Source: Salinispora vitiensis
GTDB taxonomy: Bacteria; Actinomycetota; Actinomycetes; Mycobacteriales; Micromonosporaceae
Reading direction: 5' to 3'
DNA length: 64,000 nt
Assembly (NCBI RefSeq): GCF_000378825.1
Contig: NZ_KB900388.1
Location: 295,578 to 359,577, forward strand
The notes below the pieces were generated by a model that searched no databases, was not told the DNA's origin, and saw only the letters and a list, made by a program, of their open reading frames with translations. The position numbers were made by a program, and so were the translations under genes. Within the stretch, counting starts at the first letter, position 1. Each line of letters opens with the position of its first letter. Below, one piece after another: positions 47,966 through 56,887 of this stretch.

Positions 47966-47990
47966 GTTTGTCGGATCGGTCGTGGGGAAA
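47966..47990 (+). promoter_or_regulatory. SigB/SigF-type promoter candidate
   Basis: GTTT (47966-47969), 15 bases, GGGAAA (47985-47990), upstream of chaB and divergent from the DUF2795 promoter. Confidence 0.4.
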
Positions 47991-47994
47991 GATC

Positions 47995-48032
47995 ACTGTA
48001 GACGCAGTGAAGCGGAACTGTAGACGCACTGA
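47995..48032 (+). repeat. 16-bp direct repeat upstream of chaB
   Basis: Two copies, ACTGTAGACGCAGTGA (47995-48010) and ACTGTAGACGCACTGA (48017-48032), differ at one base and are spaced 22 bases apart, two helical turns. The first copy also contains the inverted arms CACTG and CAGTG. The second copy runs into the chaB ribosome site. Likely a regulator-binding or mRNA-leader element. Confidence 0.55.
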
Positions 48033-48043
48033 GGAGGATCGAG

Positions 48044-48457
48044 ATGCCCGGGCGGGAGGACATGCCCAGTACGCTGCGACGCTCCCCAGACAAGGCGCAG
48101 CGTACCTGGGAGAAGACCCACGACTCGGCCCTGCAGACGTACGGCGGGGGGGAGCGGGCCAGCCGGACCGCGTTCGCGGCGGTTAAGAATGAGTTCGAAA
48201 AGGTCGGCGACCACTGGGAGCCGAAGGGCCGCAAGGGGCCGAGCGATCAGCAGGCCGCCGGTGGCGGTCCCCGGCGCCGCGCGGCGACAGCGGGGGGCGT
48301 CGACGCGAACGCCAGCAAGGACCACCTGTTGCGGGTCGCCCGCAAACTCGACATCTCCGGCCGGTCAACCATGACCAAGCCGGAACTGGTGCAGGCGATC
48401 GAGAAGGCCAACAACCGGCGGACCGCCCAGGCCCGGCAGCAGGGCCGGAGCCGTTAA
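48044..48457 (+). CDS. ChaB family protein with Rho/SAP-like C-terminal domain
   Basis: 137 aa. N-terminal ChaB domain: STLRRSPDKAQRTWEKTHDS, ERASRTAFAAVKNEFEKVGD and HWEPKG. A Gly/Arg-rich linker leads to a C-terminal Rho-N/SAP-like helical motif (KDHLLRVARKLDISGRSTMT, KPELVQAIEKANNRR) that in other proteins binds nucleic acid. Common in actinomycete stress clusters; ChaB was first linked to cation transport in E. coli but the role here is unknown. GAGGAGG lies 8 bases before the ATG. Confidence 0.85.
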   Translation: MPGREDMPSTLRRSPDKAQRTWEKTHDSALQTYGGGERASRTAFAAVKNEFEKVGDHWEPKGRKGPSDQQAAGGGPRRRAATAGGVDANASKDHLLRVARKLDISGRSTMTKPELVQAIEKANNRRTAQARQQGRSR

Positions 48458-48492
48458 ATTCCGGCGCAGAGCCGTGACACCACACCCTTTTC

Positions 48493-48535
48493 GGCGCCGG
48501 GCGGCCCACCTCACCAGTGTCCGCCGCCCGGCGCC
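48493..48535. terminator. terminator between chaB and aldehyde dehydrogenase
   Basis: A 12-bp stem, GGCGCCGGGCGG (48493-48504) with CCGCCCGGCGCC (48524-48535). The right arm lies in the last codons of the convergent aldehyde dehydrogenase gene. Confidence 0.55.
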
Positions 48536-49944
48536 TGAAGGTGGACCACCTTGGTGGCGGTGAACTCGTCGAGCAACTCCGGCCCGTACCCGAATCCCTG
48601 CCCGCTGCCCCGACGCGGATGCGCGGCCCCGCCCGGCGCCCCGCCGAAGACAGCGTTGATCTTCACGGTGCCGACCGGGAGGTCCCGGCAGGCGCGCTGC
48701 GCATGACTCATCGACGCTGTCAGTACGGTCGCAGCGAGCCCGTACGATGAGTCGGCCGCGCACCGGAGGCCCGCCGAGAACGAGTCAACCACCACGACCG
48801 GGGCGACCGGGGCGAAGGTCTCGTCGCGAACCAGGGGCATGTCCTGCCGGCAGTCCGTGACCACCGTTGCCGGGTAGAAGGCACCCGGGCCATCCGGTAG
48901 CGTGCCGCCGATCCGAAGCTTGGCTCCCTGCGCCACCGCGGCCGTGACCTGCCCGTGCACGTGGTCGCGGTGCCGCCGGTCAACCAACGGGCCCAGCTCC
49001 GTGGCCGGATCCACGCCCGGTCCGGTACGCAGGGCCCGCGCCCGGTCGACCAGGGCGGCAACGAAGTCCTCGGCCACATCCCGGTGTACGTAGATCCGCT
49101 CCACGGCGACGCAGATCTGGCCGGCGTTGGCGAACGCACCCATGGCGGCCTGCTCGGCCGCCCACTCCGGGTCCACGTCCGCGTCAACGATGAGCGGGTC
49201 GCAGCCACCGTTTTCGAGGAGCACCTTCGCCCCGGTTCGGGCCGCCGTGGCGGCGATCGCCCGGCCGGTGGCGGTCGAACCGACGTGGGCGAGTACGTCC
49301 ACCGGCTGGGCGGCCAGTTCCGCGCCCACCTCGGGCCCGCCGGTTAGCAGCGAGAGCACGCCGGGCGGTAATGCCGGGTCCACCGCCTTCGCCAGCAGCC
49401 ATCCGGTCGCCGGAGCCCGTTCGCTGGGCTTGTAGAGCACCACATTGCCGGTGACCAGCGCCGCGCCGAGCAGGCCACACGAGACCGCGACCGGATCGTT
49501 CCAGGGGGTGATCGCGGCGACCACGCCGCGCGGCTGCGGCAGCATGAAGTCGATCGCCTCCGCGGCACCCTGTAGGGTCCGCCCACCGCGGAGCGGTGCC
49601 AGCTCGGCGTACTGGCGCAGGGTGGCCACGCCCGCCTCCACCCCGCCCCGCGCATCCGCGAGCGGCTTGCCCATCTCCACGGTGGTGGCCTGCGCCAGCT
49701 CGGCGGCGGCCGCCGCCACCGCGTCCGCGGCCCGATGTAGGGCGGCGGCCCGTTCCGCCGGAGACGTCCTGGCCCACTCGGCGGCGGCGCCCCGCGCCGC
49801 CGCCACCGCCCTGCGGACCTCCTCCGCCGTCGCCACCGGCACCGAGCTGACCGCAGTGCCGTCGGCCGGGTCGTGGACGACAAGGTCGCCGTCCTCGCCG
49901 CCCGCCCCCCACACCCCGCCGATGAGCTGATTAACCGGGTACAT
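48511..49944 (-). CDS. aldehyde dehydrogenase family protein
   Basis: 477 aa, the normal family length. Motifs: the cofactor loop AAITPWNDPVAV (about 142), KPSERAPATGW (about 172), the glycine-rich turn GSTATGRAIA (about 222), catalytic base in LLENGGCDP (about 242) and nucleophile NAGQICVAVERIYV (Cys about 278). The C-terminal part has FGGAPGG instead of the commoner NxxG. Oxidises an aldehyde to an acid with NAD(P)+; substrate unknown. ATG at 49942-49944 starts at the usual N-terminus; an upstream ATG adds only Arg-rich residues. Divergent from a CrtI-like oxidoreductase. Confidence 0.92.
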   Translation of the reverse strand: MYPVNQLIGGVWGAGGEDGDLVVHDPADGTAVSSVPVATAEEVRRAVAAARGAAAEWARTSPAERAAALHRAADAVAAAAAELAQATTVEMGKPLADARGGVEAGVATLRQYAELAPLRGGRTLQGAAEAIDFMLPQPRGVVAAITPWNDPVAVSCGLLGAALVTGNVVLYKPSERAPATGWLLAKAVDPALPPGVLSLLTGGPEVGAELAAQPVDVLAHVGSTATGRAIAATAARTGAKVLLENGGCDPLIVDADVDPEWAAEQAAMGAFANAGQICVAVERIYVHRDVAEDFVAALVDRARALRTGPGVDPATELGPLVDRRHRDHVHGQVTAAVAQGAKLRIGGTLPDGPGAFYPATVVTDCRQDMPLVRDETFAPVAPVVVVDSFSAGLRCAADSSYGLAATVLTASMSHAQRACRDLPVGTVKINAVFGGAPGGAAHPRRGSGQGFGYGPELLDEFTATKVVHLQAPGGGHW

Positions 49945-50004
49945 GCGGCGGTAGATGCCCCGGGTAGCCCTGGGCAAACGCTATTCGTGCCGGAGACCGC
50001 CGGC

Positions 50005-50010
50005 TAACAT
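50005..50010 (+). promoter_or_regulatory. -10 of a leaderless promoter
   Basis: TAACAT ends seven bases before the second base of the GTG start at 50017 (six bases between), with no ribosome-binding site. The -35 region is weak (TATTCG near 49982). Confidence 0.45.
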
Positions 50011-50016
50011 GATCGA

Positions 50017-51621
50017 GTGAGTCGAGTCGATGTGGCGTCCCCGGATGCCATCGTCGTCGGAGCGGGCCACAACGGCCTAGTGGCCGCCAACCTGCTCGCC
50101 GACGCCGGCTGGGACGTACTCGTGCTGGAAGCGACCGGGGCGCCCGGGGGCGCGGTCCGATCAGCCCAGGTCACCGCTCCCGGCTACCTGAGCGACCTCT
50201 ACAGCTCCTTTTACCCCCTTGGCTACGCGTCGCCGGTGCTACGCGGGCTCGGCCTGGACCGGTACGGGCTGCGGTGGCGACATGCCCCCGACGTCTTGGC
50301 GCACCTGCTGCCGGACGGGCGGGCGGCGGTGCTCAACCGCGACCCGGAGACCACCGCCGCCTCCCTGGAGAGCTTCGCGGCTGGGGACGGGGAACGGTGG
50401 CTGACGGCCTACCACGACTGGCGCCAGGTGGGCGGCCCGGTGTTGGACGCCATCACCACCCCCTTCCCGCCGGTGCGCAGCAGCCTCACGCTGCTACGCC
50501 GGCTGCGGGTCGCCGGCGCGGTGCGGCTGGCCCGTCGGTTGGTGACACCGGTACGCCAGCTCGGCGACGAACTCTTCACCGGAGCGGGCGGGACGGCGCT
50601 GCTCGCCGGCTGCGCGCTGCACACCGACCTGACTCCGGAAGAAGCCGGCTCCGGGGCGTACGGATGGCTGCTGGCCATGCTCGGTCAGCAGGTCGGTTGG
50701 CCGGTGCCGGACGGCGGTGCCCAACAGATCACCGATGCGCTGGTGGCCCGGCTCACCGACCGGGGCGGCCAGATCCGCTGTGGCGCGCGGGTGGATCGGG
50801 TGCTGACCGCCCGGGGGCGGGCGATGGGCGTCCGGACCGAGGACGGCGGGCTCTGGCGGGCCCGCCGTGCGGTGCTCGCCGACGTGCCGGCACCCGCGCT
50901 CTATCTGGATCTGGTCGGGGCCGACGTCCTGCCGCCGCGGCTGGTGGCGGACCTGGCCCAGTTCCGCTGGGACGGCTCGACGCTGAAGGTCGACTGGGCG
51001 CTCTCCGCACCGGTGCCGTGGCGGAACCAGGCGGTCGCCACCGCTGGCACCGTACACCTCGGAGCCGACCTCGACGGGCTGACCAGCTATGCGGCGGCGC
51101 TGGCCCGCGGGGAACTCCCCCGGGACCCGTTCCTGTTGGTCGGGCAGATGACGGTGGCCGACCCCAGCCATTCGCCACCCGGTACCGAGTCGTTGTGGTC
51201 GTACACCCACCTGCCGTTCCGGCGGCGGTGGCGGGTCGAGGAGATCGCCGCGCAGGTGGAGCGCATGGAGCAGGTGCTGGAGGAGGCCGCCCCGGGCTTC
51301 CGTGCGCTGGTGGTGGGCCGGCACGTGGCGGGACCGGCGGACCTGGAGGCGGGCGACCCGAGCCTGGTCGGCGGGACAGTCGGTGGTGGCACGGCCGCCG
51401 CCCACCAGCAGCTCTTCTTCCGCCCGGTCCCGGGGCTCGGCCGCGCCGACACCCCTGTTGACCGGCTCTTTCTGGCCGGTTCGTCGGCGCATCCCGGCGC
51501 CGGGGTCCACGGGGCACCGGGTGCGAACGCCGCGCGGGCGGCGTTGGCCCGCGATGCCACGCTCACCGGTGGTGTGTACGCGGCGACGATCGGTGCCGCC
51601 CAGCGTGCGGTCTACCGCTGA
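50017..51621 (+). CDS. FAD-dependent oxidoreductase, phytoene-desaturase (CrtI)-like
   Basis: 534 aa. N-terminal FAD fold AIVVGAGHNGLVAANLLADA, then LEATGAPGGAVRSAQ, and the C-terminal FAD motif RLFLAGSSAHPGAGVHGAPG (about 487). Length and layout match the CrtI/PYROXD2-type oxidoreductases common in actinomycetes; true carotenoid genes (crtB, crtE) are not adjacent, so carotenoid synthesis is not implied. Leaderless GTG start. Confidence 0.87.
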   Translation: MSRVDVASPDAIVVGAGHNGLVAANLLADAGWDVLVLEATGAPGGAVRSAQVTAPGYLSDLYSSFYPLGYASPVLRGLGLDRYGLRWRHAPDVLAHLLPDGRAAVLNRDPETTAASLESFAAGDGERWLTAYHDWRQVGGPVLDAITTPFPPVRSSLTLLRRLRVAGAVRLARRLVTPVRQLGDELFTGAGGTALLAGCALHTDLTPEEAGSGAYGWLLAMLGQQVGWPVPDGGAQQITDALVARLTDRGGQIRCGARVDRVLTARGRAMGVRTEDGGLWRARRAVLADVPAPALYLDLVGADVLPPRLVADLAQFRWDGSTLKVDWALSAPVPWRNQAVATAGTVHLGADLDGLTSYAAALARGELPRDPFLLVGQMTVADPSHSPPGTESLWSYTHLPFRRRWRVEEIAAQVERMEQVLEEAAPGFRALVVGRHVAGPADLEAGDPSLVGGTVGGGTAAAHQQLFFRPVPGLGRADTPVDRLFLAGSSAHPGAGVHGAPGANAARAALARDATLTGGVYAATIGAAQRAVYR

Positions 51622-51733
51622 CCGTGACGCGGCCTGATGCGAACCCCGCCGGCACCGCGCCCGTCTCGACGCGCTACCGGAGGTGGCCGCGACGCCGTCC
51701 CGGCGGATAGCTCAGCGTTCGACTCGGGGCAGC

Positions 51734-52501
51734 TCAGCGTTCGACGTTGCGGTGCTTGCTGCGCAGGCGGAACGGCATCAGGGCACTTTCAATCTTGGTT
51801 GCGGTGGTCATCTTCGAGGCGCCGTCTCGCCGCTCCTCGAACCGGATCGGCACCTCCAGGATCGTGTGCCCCAGCTTCGTGGCCAGGTAGTGCATCTCCA
51901 CCTGGAAGCTGTACCCATTGGACTGCACCCGCTCCAGGCCGATGTCGCGCAGCGCGTCGGCCCGCCAGATCTTGAAACCGGCGGTGAGGTCTCGGATCCG
52001 TACCCGCAGCAGGGTGTGTACGTACAGGTTCGCCCAACCGCTCAGCGCCCGCCGGTAGAGCGGCCAGTTCTCGTCCAGCTCGCCACCCGGCACGTAGCGA
52101 GACCCGATCACCACACCAGCCTGGGTGGACAGCAGCGCGCCCAGCATGCCCGGCAGCGCGTCTGGTGGGTGGGACAGGTCGGCGTCCATCTGCGCCACGA
52201 ACTCGGCGCCGTCGTCGAGGGCCCGCCCGATGCCGTCCACGTACGCCCGGCCCAGGCCCTCCTTGCCGGCCCGGTGGACGACCTCGATCCGGCCCGGGTG
52301 CTCGAGGGCCAACTTGTCCGCGACCTCCCCGGTGCCGTCCGGCGAGTTGTCGTCGGCCACGAGGACCTTCAACCCCGGCAAGGGCAGCGCGAGTAACTGT
52401 TCCACCAGCGCCGGAAGGTTGCCCACCTCGTTGTAGGTCGGCACTACCACGGTCAGGCGCACGTCCCGCCAGGGCGACGGCAACTGCACGGGTTCACTCA
52501 T
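51734..52501 (-). CDS. polyprenol monophosphomannose synthase-like GT2
   Basis: 255 aa. GT2 family: LTVVVPTYNEVGNLPALVEQ, VLVADDNSPDGTGEVADKL (nucleotide Asp), VAQMDADLSHPPDALPGML (DxD, about 95) and SRYVPGGELDENW. Matches dolichol/polyprenol-phosphate mannose synthases; mycobacterial Ppm1 domain 2 makes the mannose donor for lipoglycans and protein O-mannosylation. No membrane segment, so a soluble or peripheral enzyme. Precedes the heptose cluster but is divergent from it. Ends near 51734 with a short gap after the CrtI-like gene. Confidence 0.88.
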   Translation of the reverse strand: MSEPVQLPSPWRDVRLTVVVPTYNEVGNLPALVEQLLALPLPGLKVLVADDNSPDGTGEVADKLALEHPGRIEVVHRAGKEGLGRAYVDGIGRALDDGAEFVAQMDADLSHPPDALPGMLGALLSTQAGVVIGSRYVPGGELDENWPLYRRALSGWANLYVHTLLRVRIRDLTAGFKIWRADALRDIGLERVQSNGYSFQVEMHYLATKLGHTILEVPIRFEERRDGASKMTTATKIESALMPFRLRSKHRNVER

Positions 52502-52902
52502 GTCGGAAATCCTTGTTTCGCGGGCTTGGCTCCCTGCGAGGGTAGCCAGTGCCCCGGTACGTCGTGTGACTGCTCCCTGGCCTTGGCCCGGCCCACGTTG
52601 TCTGTTAACGCCCAGCGTTGCCCGGAGGACACGCTTGGTTAGTGAAAGGCCTTGCTATGCGGGCATTCGGGCACATTCTGCGCGAACGCCGGGGGTACGC
52701 CGAAACGGCGCGTGGGACCCTGTGGGGTTCGTCAAGCGGGATGGGCGGCCGGTGGCCGGGTTAGCTTCTCGCGGGCGGCGGGTAAGTCGAGAGCGCCGGC
52801 CGAGACCGCCTACGGGGCCGAGACCGCCTTCGGTCATCGCGTCCCCGGGGCGGGGCGTCGGCACCGAGGTTTACTCCCCGGGGCCCCGGGAACCCGCCGG
52901 CC
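52502..52902. other. divergent intergenic region upstream of the heptose cluster
   Basis: 401 bases between the mannose-synthase-like gene and the heptose operon. No convincing ORF. TTGGTT near 52633 followed after 15 bases by TATGCG is the best promoter-like pair for the operon. A GC-rich CCCCGGGGCCCCGGG run occurs near 52880. Confidence 0.35.
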
Positions 52903-54708
52903 GTGCCACAGGTGGAGCCGGATCAGCGTAGGTCGGCCCGGGTAGCAGCCCGCTCCGGCCGGGTTGGTGGGGTTCCCCGTCTCTTTGACGCGGTGCTGCT
53001 GGACCGGGATGGCACCCTCATCGAGGACGTGCCGTACAACGGGGACCCGGAGCGGGTACGGCCGATGCCGGGGGCGCGGGCGGCGCTGGATGCGCTCCGC
53101 GCGGCGGGCTTGCGGCTGGCGGTGGTGACGAACCAGTCCGGGCTGGCCAAAGGGCTGTTCACCAGGGCGCAACTGCGGGCCGTGCACGCCCGGGTCGAGC
53201 AGCTGCTCGGCCCGTTCGACGCCTGGCTGATCTGCCCGCACGACGATGCGGACCGGTGCGACTGCCGCAAACCCGCGCCCAAACTGGTCCACTCCGCCGC
53301 CCGCCGGCTCGGCACCACACCGCGGCGGTGCGTTCTGATCGGTGACATCGGCCGCGATGTCACCGCTGCCCTGGCTGCCGGCGCCCAAGCGGTGTTGGTG
53401 CCCACGCCGCTGACCCGACCCGCCGAGACGAGCGCCGCCCCGTGGGTCGCCGCGGACCTGCCGACCGCGGTAGCCGAGATTCTTCGTCGGCAGACCGCGA
53501 TCGCCCCGGCCCCCCACCGGCCCACCGCCGTGTCGGCGGCCCCGCCACCCCTGGCCGCTGGTGGCTCCGCGTCGCCCCTGCTCCCGGTGGGATCCGCGTC
53601 GCCCCTGGGCACTGCGGGGCGGGCCCGACCGATACGGTCCACCGGAGGCACCGGAACCGTTCTTGTCGTGCGCTCCGACTCGGCTGGTGACGTCGTCCTA
53701 ACCGGTCCGGGTATTCGGGCTGTCGCCGCCCACGCGCACCGAGTCGTCCTGCTGTGCGGACCGCGCGGTCGCGCCGCCGCCGAACTCCTACCCGGCGTGG
53801 ACACCGTCATCGTGCACCAACTGCCCTGGATCGATCCGGTGCCCGCACCGGTCACCGGGCCGGACATCGCCGCGCTCACCGCCACCCTCGGCGCCGTCAA
53901 CGCCGATGAGGCGATCATCTTCACCAGCTACCACCAGTCTCCCCTCCCCCTGGCGCTGCTGCTGCGGACCGTCGGCGTGGAGCGCATCAGCGCGATCAGC
54001 GACGACTACCCCGGGAGCCTGCTCGACCTCCGCCACCGTGTCCCGGTCGGCGTCCCCGAGCCCGAACGCGCGCTCTCGCTCGCCGCCGCCGCCGGATACC
54101 CCCTACCGCCCGACGACGAACCGGTCCTGCGGCTGCGGCCCGTACCGCCGCCGCCCGCGCGGGCGGGCGCACCGGGCTACCTGGTGCTACACCCCGGCTC
54201 GGCGGCACAGTCCCGGGGGCTGCCGCCGGACCTGGCGGTGGAGCTGGTCCGGACGCTGGTCGATGCGGGCCACCGGGTCGTGGTCACCGGCGGTCCGGAC
54301 GAGGTGGCGCTGACCGCCCGGGTGGCCGGCGGGCTCGCCGTTGACCTCGGCGGCGGGACCGAGCTGGCCGAGCTGGCCGGGACCGTCGCCGGTGCCGCCG
54401 CGGTGATCGTCGGCAATACCGGTCCGGCCCACCTCGCCGCCGCGTACGGCGTCCCGGTGGTCAGCCTCTTCGCCCCGACCGTCCCGTTCGGTCAGTGGGG
54501 GCCGTGGCGGGTGCCGACCGTTCGGCTCGGTGATCCGGACGCCGCCTGCCGTGGCACCCGCGCCGCCACCTGCCCGGTGCCGGACCACCCGTGCCTGAGC
54601 CGAATCCGGCCCGAGGAGGTGCTGACCGCACTGACCCTGCTCGGCGTGGCGCCGTCCCGACCGCCGAGGTCGGCGGGGGCTACCGCCCTGGCCCGGAGCG
54701 GCCGATGA
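52903..54708 (+). CDS. GmhB-type heptose bisphosphatase fused to a GT9 glycosyltransferase
   Basis: 601 aa, two domains. Residues about 25-195: HAD-family D,D-heptose 1,7-bisphosphate phosphatase with LLDRDGTLIEDVPY (nucleophile and acid), VVTNQSGLAKGLF, the Zn-binding CPHDDADRCDCRKPAPKL and VLIGDIGRDV. After an Ala/Pro/Ser linker (about 195-245), residues 250-595 match GT9 heptosyltransferases: VLVVRSDSAGDVVLTGPGIR, YLVLHPGSAAQSRGLPPDLA, VVTGGPDEVAL and IVGNTGPAHLAAAYGVPVV. One protein would remove the C7 phosphate and transfer heptose or a related sugar. GTG start; a second GTG three codons later is possible. First gene of an eight-gene operon. Confidence 0.85.
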   Translation: MPQVEPDQRRSARVAARSGRVGGVPRLFDAVLLDRDGTLIEDVPYNGDPERVRPMPGARAALDALRAAGLRLAVVTNQSGLAKGLFTRAQLRAVHARVEQLLGPFDAWLICPHDDADRCDCRKPAPKLVHSAARRLGTTPRRCVLIGDIGRDVTAALAAGAQAVLVPTPLTRPAETSAAPWVAADLPTAVAEILRRQTAIAPAPHRPTAVSAAPPPLAAGGSASPLLPVGSASPLGTAGRARPIRSTGGTGTVLVVRSDSAGDVVLTGPGIRAVAAHAHRVVLLCGPRGRAAAELLPGVDTVIVHQLPWIDPVPAPVTGPDIAALTATLGAVNADEAIIFTSYHQSPLPLALLLRTVGVERISAISDDYPGSLLDLRHRVPVGVPEPERALSLAAAAGYPLPPDDEPVLRLRPVPPPPARAGAPGYLVLHPGSAAQSRGLPPDLAVELVRTLVDAGHRVVVTGGPDEVALTARVAGGLAVDLGGGTELAELAGTVAGAAAVIVGNTGPAHLAAAYGVPVVSLFAPTVPFGQWGPWRVPTVRLGDPDAACRGTRAATCPVPDHPCLSRIRPEEVLTALTLLGVAPSRPPRSAGATALARSGR

Positions 54709-55682
54709 ACATCCTGCTCTGGCACGTGCACGGCTCCTGGACGACGTCGTTCGTCCACGGCAAGCACCGCTACCTGGTGCCGGTCACCCCCGACCGCGGT
54801 CCGGACGGTCGCGGTCGGGCCCGTACCTACCCGTGGCCGGAGAACGCGGTCGAGATCACCCCGGCGGAGTTGGCCACCGCCGAGGTGGATCTGGTCCTCC
54901 TGCAACGCCCCGAGGAAGAGGCCCTGGCCACCGAGTGGCTGGGCCGTCGGCCGGGCCGCGATATCCCCGCGATCTACGTCGAGCACAACACCCCGAAGGA
55001 CGGCGCGGTGCCGAACAGCCGACACCCGATGGCGGACCGTGCCGACCTGCTGATCGCCCACGTGACCGCCTTTAACCAGCTTTACTGGGACACCGGCGGC
55101 ACCCGAACGACCGTGGTGGACCACGGGGTCGTACCACCGAGGGTCGACTACAGCGGCGAGCTGGAACGGCTAGCAGTGGTGATCAACGAACCGGTTCGCC
55201 GGTGGCGGGTCACCGGTACCGACCTGCTGCCCCGGTTCGCCGAGCTCGCCCCGCTGGACGTGTTCGGCCTCAAGGTGGCCGGGCTCGCCGACCGGCTGGG
55301 ACTGCCCCCCGACCGCCTGACCAGCCACGACGACCTGCCCCAGGCGCGGATGCACGCCGAGTTGGCGCGGCGGCGGGCATACCTGCACCTGTGCCGCTGG
55401 ACCTCGCTCGGGCTGAGTCTGATCGAGGCGATGACGATCGGAATGCCGGTCGTCGCGCTCGCCGCCACCGAGGCCGTGATGGCGGTGCCGCCCGGGGCCG
55501 GCGCCCTCGCCACCCGGGTTGACGACCTGCTCACCGCCACCGGTCAGTTGCTGGCGGACCCGGCGGGCGCCCGCCGGGCGGGGGCTGTCGCCCGGCGCGC
55601 CGCCCGGGACCGGTACGGCCTGGACCGTTTCCTCACCGACTGGGACCGGCTGCTGGAGGAGGAAGTATGCGGATCGCGATGA
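54705..55682 (+). CDS. glycosyltransferase, GT-B type
   Basis: 325 aa. Opens with MNILLWHVHGSWTTSFVHGK, which resembles the glycosyltransferases of actinomycete heptose clusters. The C-terminal part has HLCRWTSLGLSLIEAMTIGMPVVAL (about 230-254), the nucleotide-sugar-binding segment of GT4-type GT-B enzymes, with IYVEHNTPKDGA (about 88). Acceptor and donor unknown. ATGA overlap with the preceding gene and 16-base overlap with the next indicate coupled translation. Confidence 0.8.
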   Translation: MNILLWHVHGSWTTSFVHGKHRYLVPVTPDRGPDGRGRARTYPWPENAVEITPAELATAEVDLVLLQRPEEEALATEWLGRRPGRDIPAIYVEHNTPKDGAVPNSRHPMADRADLLIAHVTAFNQLYWDTGGTRTTVVDHGVVPPRVDYSGELERLAVVINEPVRRWRVTGTDLLPRFAELAPLDVFGLKVAGLADRLGLPPDRLTSHDDLPQARMHAELARRRAYLHLCRWTSLGLSLIEAMTIGMPVVALAATEAVMAVPPGAGALATRVDDLLTATGQLLADPAGARRAGAVARRAARDRYGLDRFLTDWDRLLEEEVCGSR

Positions 55683-56887
55683 TCTCGGAACACGCCAGCC
55701 CGCTCGCGGTCCTCGGCGGGGAGGACGCCGGCGGCCAGAACACGCACGTCGCCGAGCTCTCCGCGGCGCTCGCCGCGGCCGGCCACGAGGTCCGGGTCTA
55801 CACCCGCTGGGACGCCGTTGACCTGCCGGGAACGGTTCGCTGCCCGGACGGGTACGAGGTGGTCCACGTCCCGGCCGGCCCGGCCGAGCCGCTGGCCAAG
55901 GACGCCCTGCTGCCCCACATGTCGGAGTTCAGCCACTGGCTGACCGAACGGTGGCGTGGCGATCGGTGGACCCCGGAGGTGGTCCACGCGCACTTCTGGA
56001 TGAGCGGCCTCGCCGCGCTCGCCGCCGGCCGTAGGACCGGGGTGCCGGTGGTGCAGACGTACCACGCGCTCGGCGTGGTGAAGCGGCGGTACCAGGGCGT
56101 ACAGGACACCAGCCCGGCCCGCCGCATCGGGTACGAGCGGCAACTCGGCCGCGCGGTGGACCGGGTGATCGCCCAGTGCCAGGACGAGGTCGGCGAGTTG
56201 GTGCGGATGGGGGTGCCCCGGTCGCGGATGACGGTCGTCCCCTCCGGAGTCAACCTCCGTACCTTCGCCCCGCTGGGGCCGGCCGCCGCACGCGACGACG
56301 GCCGCCCCCGCATTCTGACCGTGGGGCGGCTGGTCGAGCGGAAGGGCTTCCAGACCGTGGTCCGGGCGATGGCCCACGTACCGGAGGCGGAGTGCGTGGT
56401 GGTCGGCGGCCCGCCGGCCGGGCTCCTCGAAGCCGACCCGTACGCAGGCCGGCTCCGCGCCCTAGCCCACAGCTGCGGGGTGGCCGACCGGGTCCGGCTG
56501 GCCGGCGCGGTGCCCCGGGAGGAGATGGGCCACTGGTACCGGTCCGCGGACCTACTGGTGGCCGCGCCGTGGTACGAGCCGTTCGGGCTGACCCCGCTCG
56601 AGGCGATGGCGTGCGGCGTGCCGGTGGTGGGGACCGCGGTCGGGGGAATCCGGGACACGGTGGTGGATGGGGTGACCGGTGACCTCGTACCCGCCCGGGA
56701 CCCCCGGGCGCTCGGTGCCGCGATCCAGCGACTGCTCGACGACCGGATCCGTCGGTTCGGGTACGCGGCGGCGGCGCTGGATCGGGCTCGGGAGCGCTAC
56801 GCGTGGGCGGCCACGGCGGAGCGGCTGGTGGACGTCTACGGAGACGTGGCGGCTGTCGGCCGGGCGACCCGGGTCGTGGCCGGATGA
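55667..56887 (+). CDS. GT4 family glycosyltransferase
   Basis: 406 aa. N-terminal MRIAMISEHASPLAVLGGED and AGGQNTHVAELSAALAAAGH match MshA/sucrose-phosphate-synthase-like GT4 enzymes. The GT4 signature is clear: ILTVGRLVERKGFQTVVRAM (about 220), PWYEPFGLTPLEAMACGVPVV (about 303) and GIRDTVVDGVTGDLV. Probably transfers a hexose or heptose from a nucleotide sugar. Overlaps the upstream gene by 16 bases and the GmhA gene by four. Confidence 0.88.
   Translation: MRIAMISEHASPLAVLGGEDAGGQNTHVAELSAALAAAGHEVRVYTRWDAVDLPGTVRCPDGYEVVHVPAGPAEPLAKDALLPHMSEFSHWLTERWRGDRWTPEVVHAHFWMSGLAALAAGRRTGVPVVQTYHALGVVKRRYQGVQDTSPARRIGYERQLGRAVDRVIAQCQDEVGELVRMGVPRSRMTVVPSGVNLRTFAPLGPAAARDDGRPRILTVGRLVERKGFQTVVRAMAHVPEAECVVVGGPPAGLLEADPYAGRLRALAHSCGVADRVRLAGAVPREEMGHWYRSADLLVAAPWYEPFGLTPLEAMACGVPVVGTAVGGIRDTVVDGVTGDLVPARDPRALGAAIQRLLDDRIRRFGYAAAALDRARERYAWAATAERLVDVYGDVAAVGRATRVVAG

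Noticed and set aside
50017..51621. Carotenoid biosynthesis locus
   Set aside because: Only a CrtI-like oxidoreductase is present; no phytoene synthase or GGPP synthase gene is adjacent.
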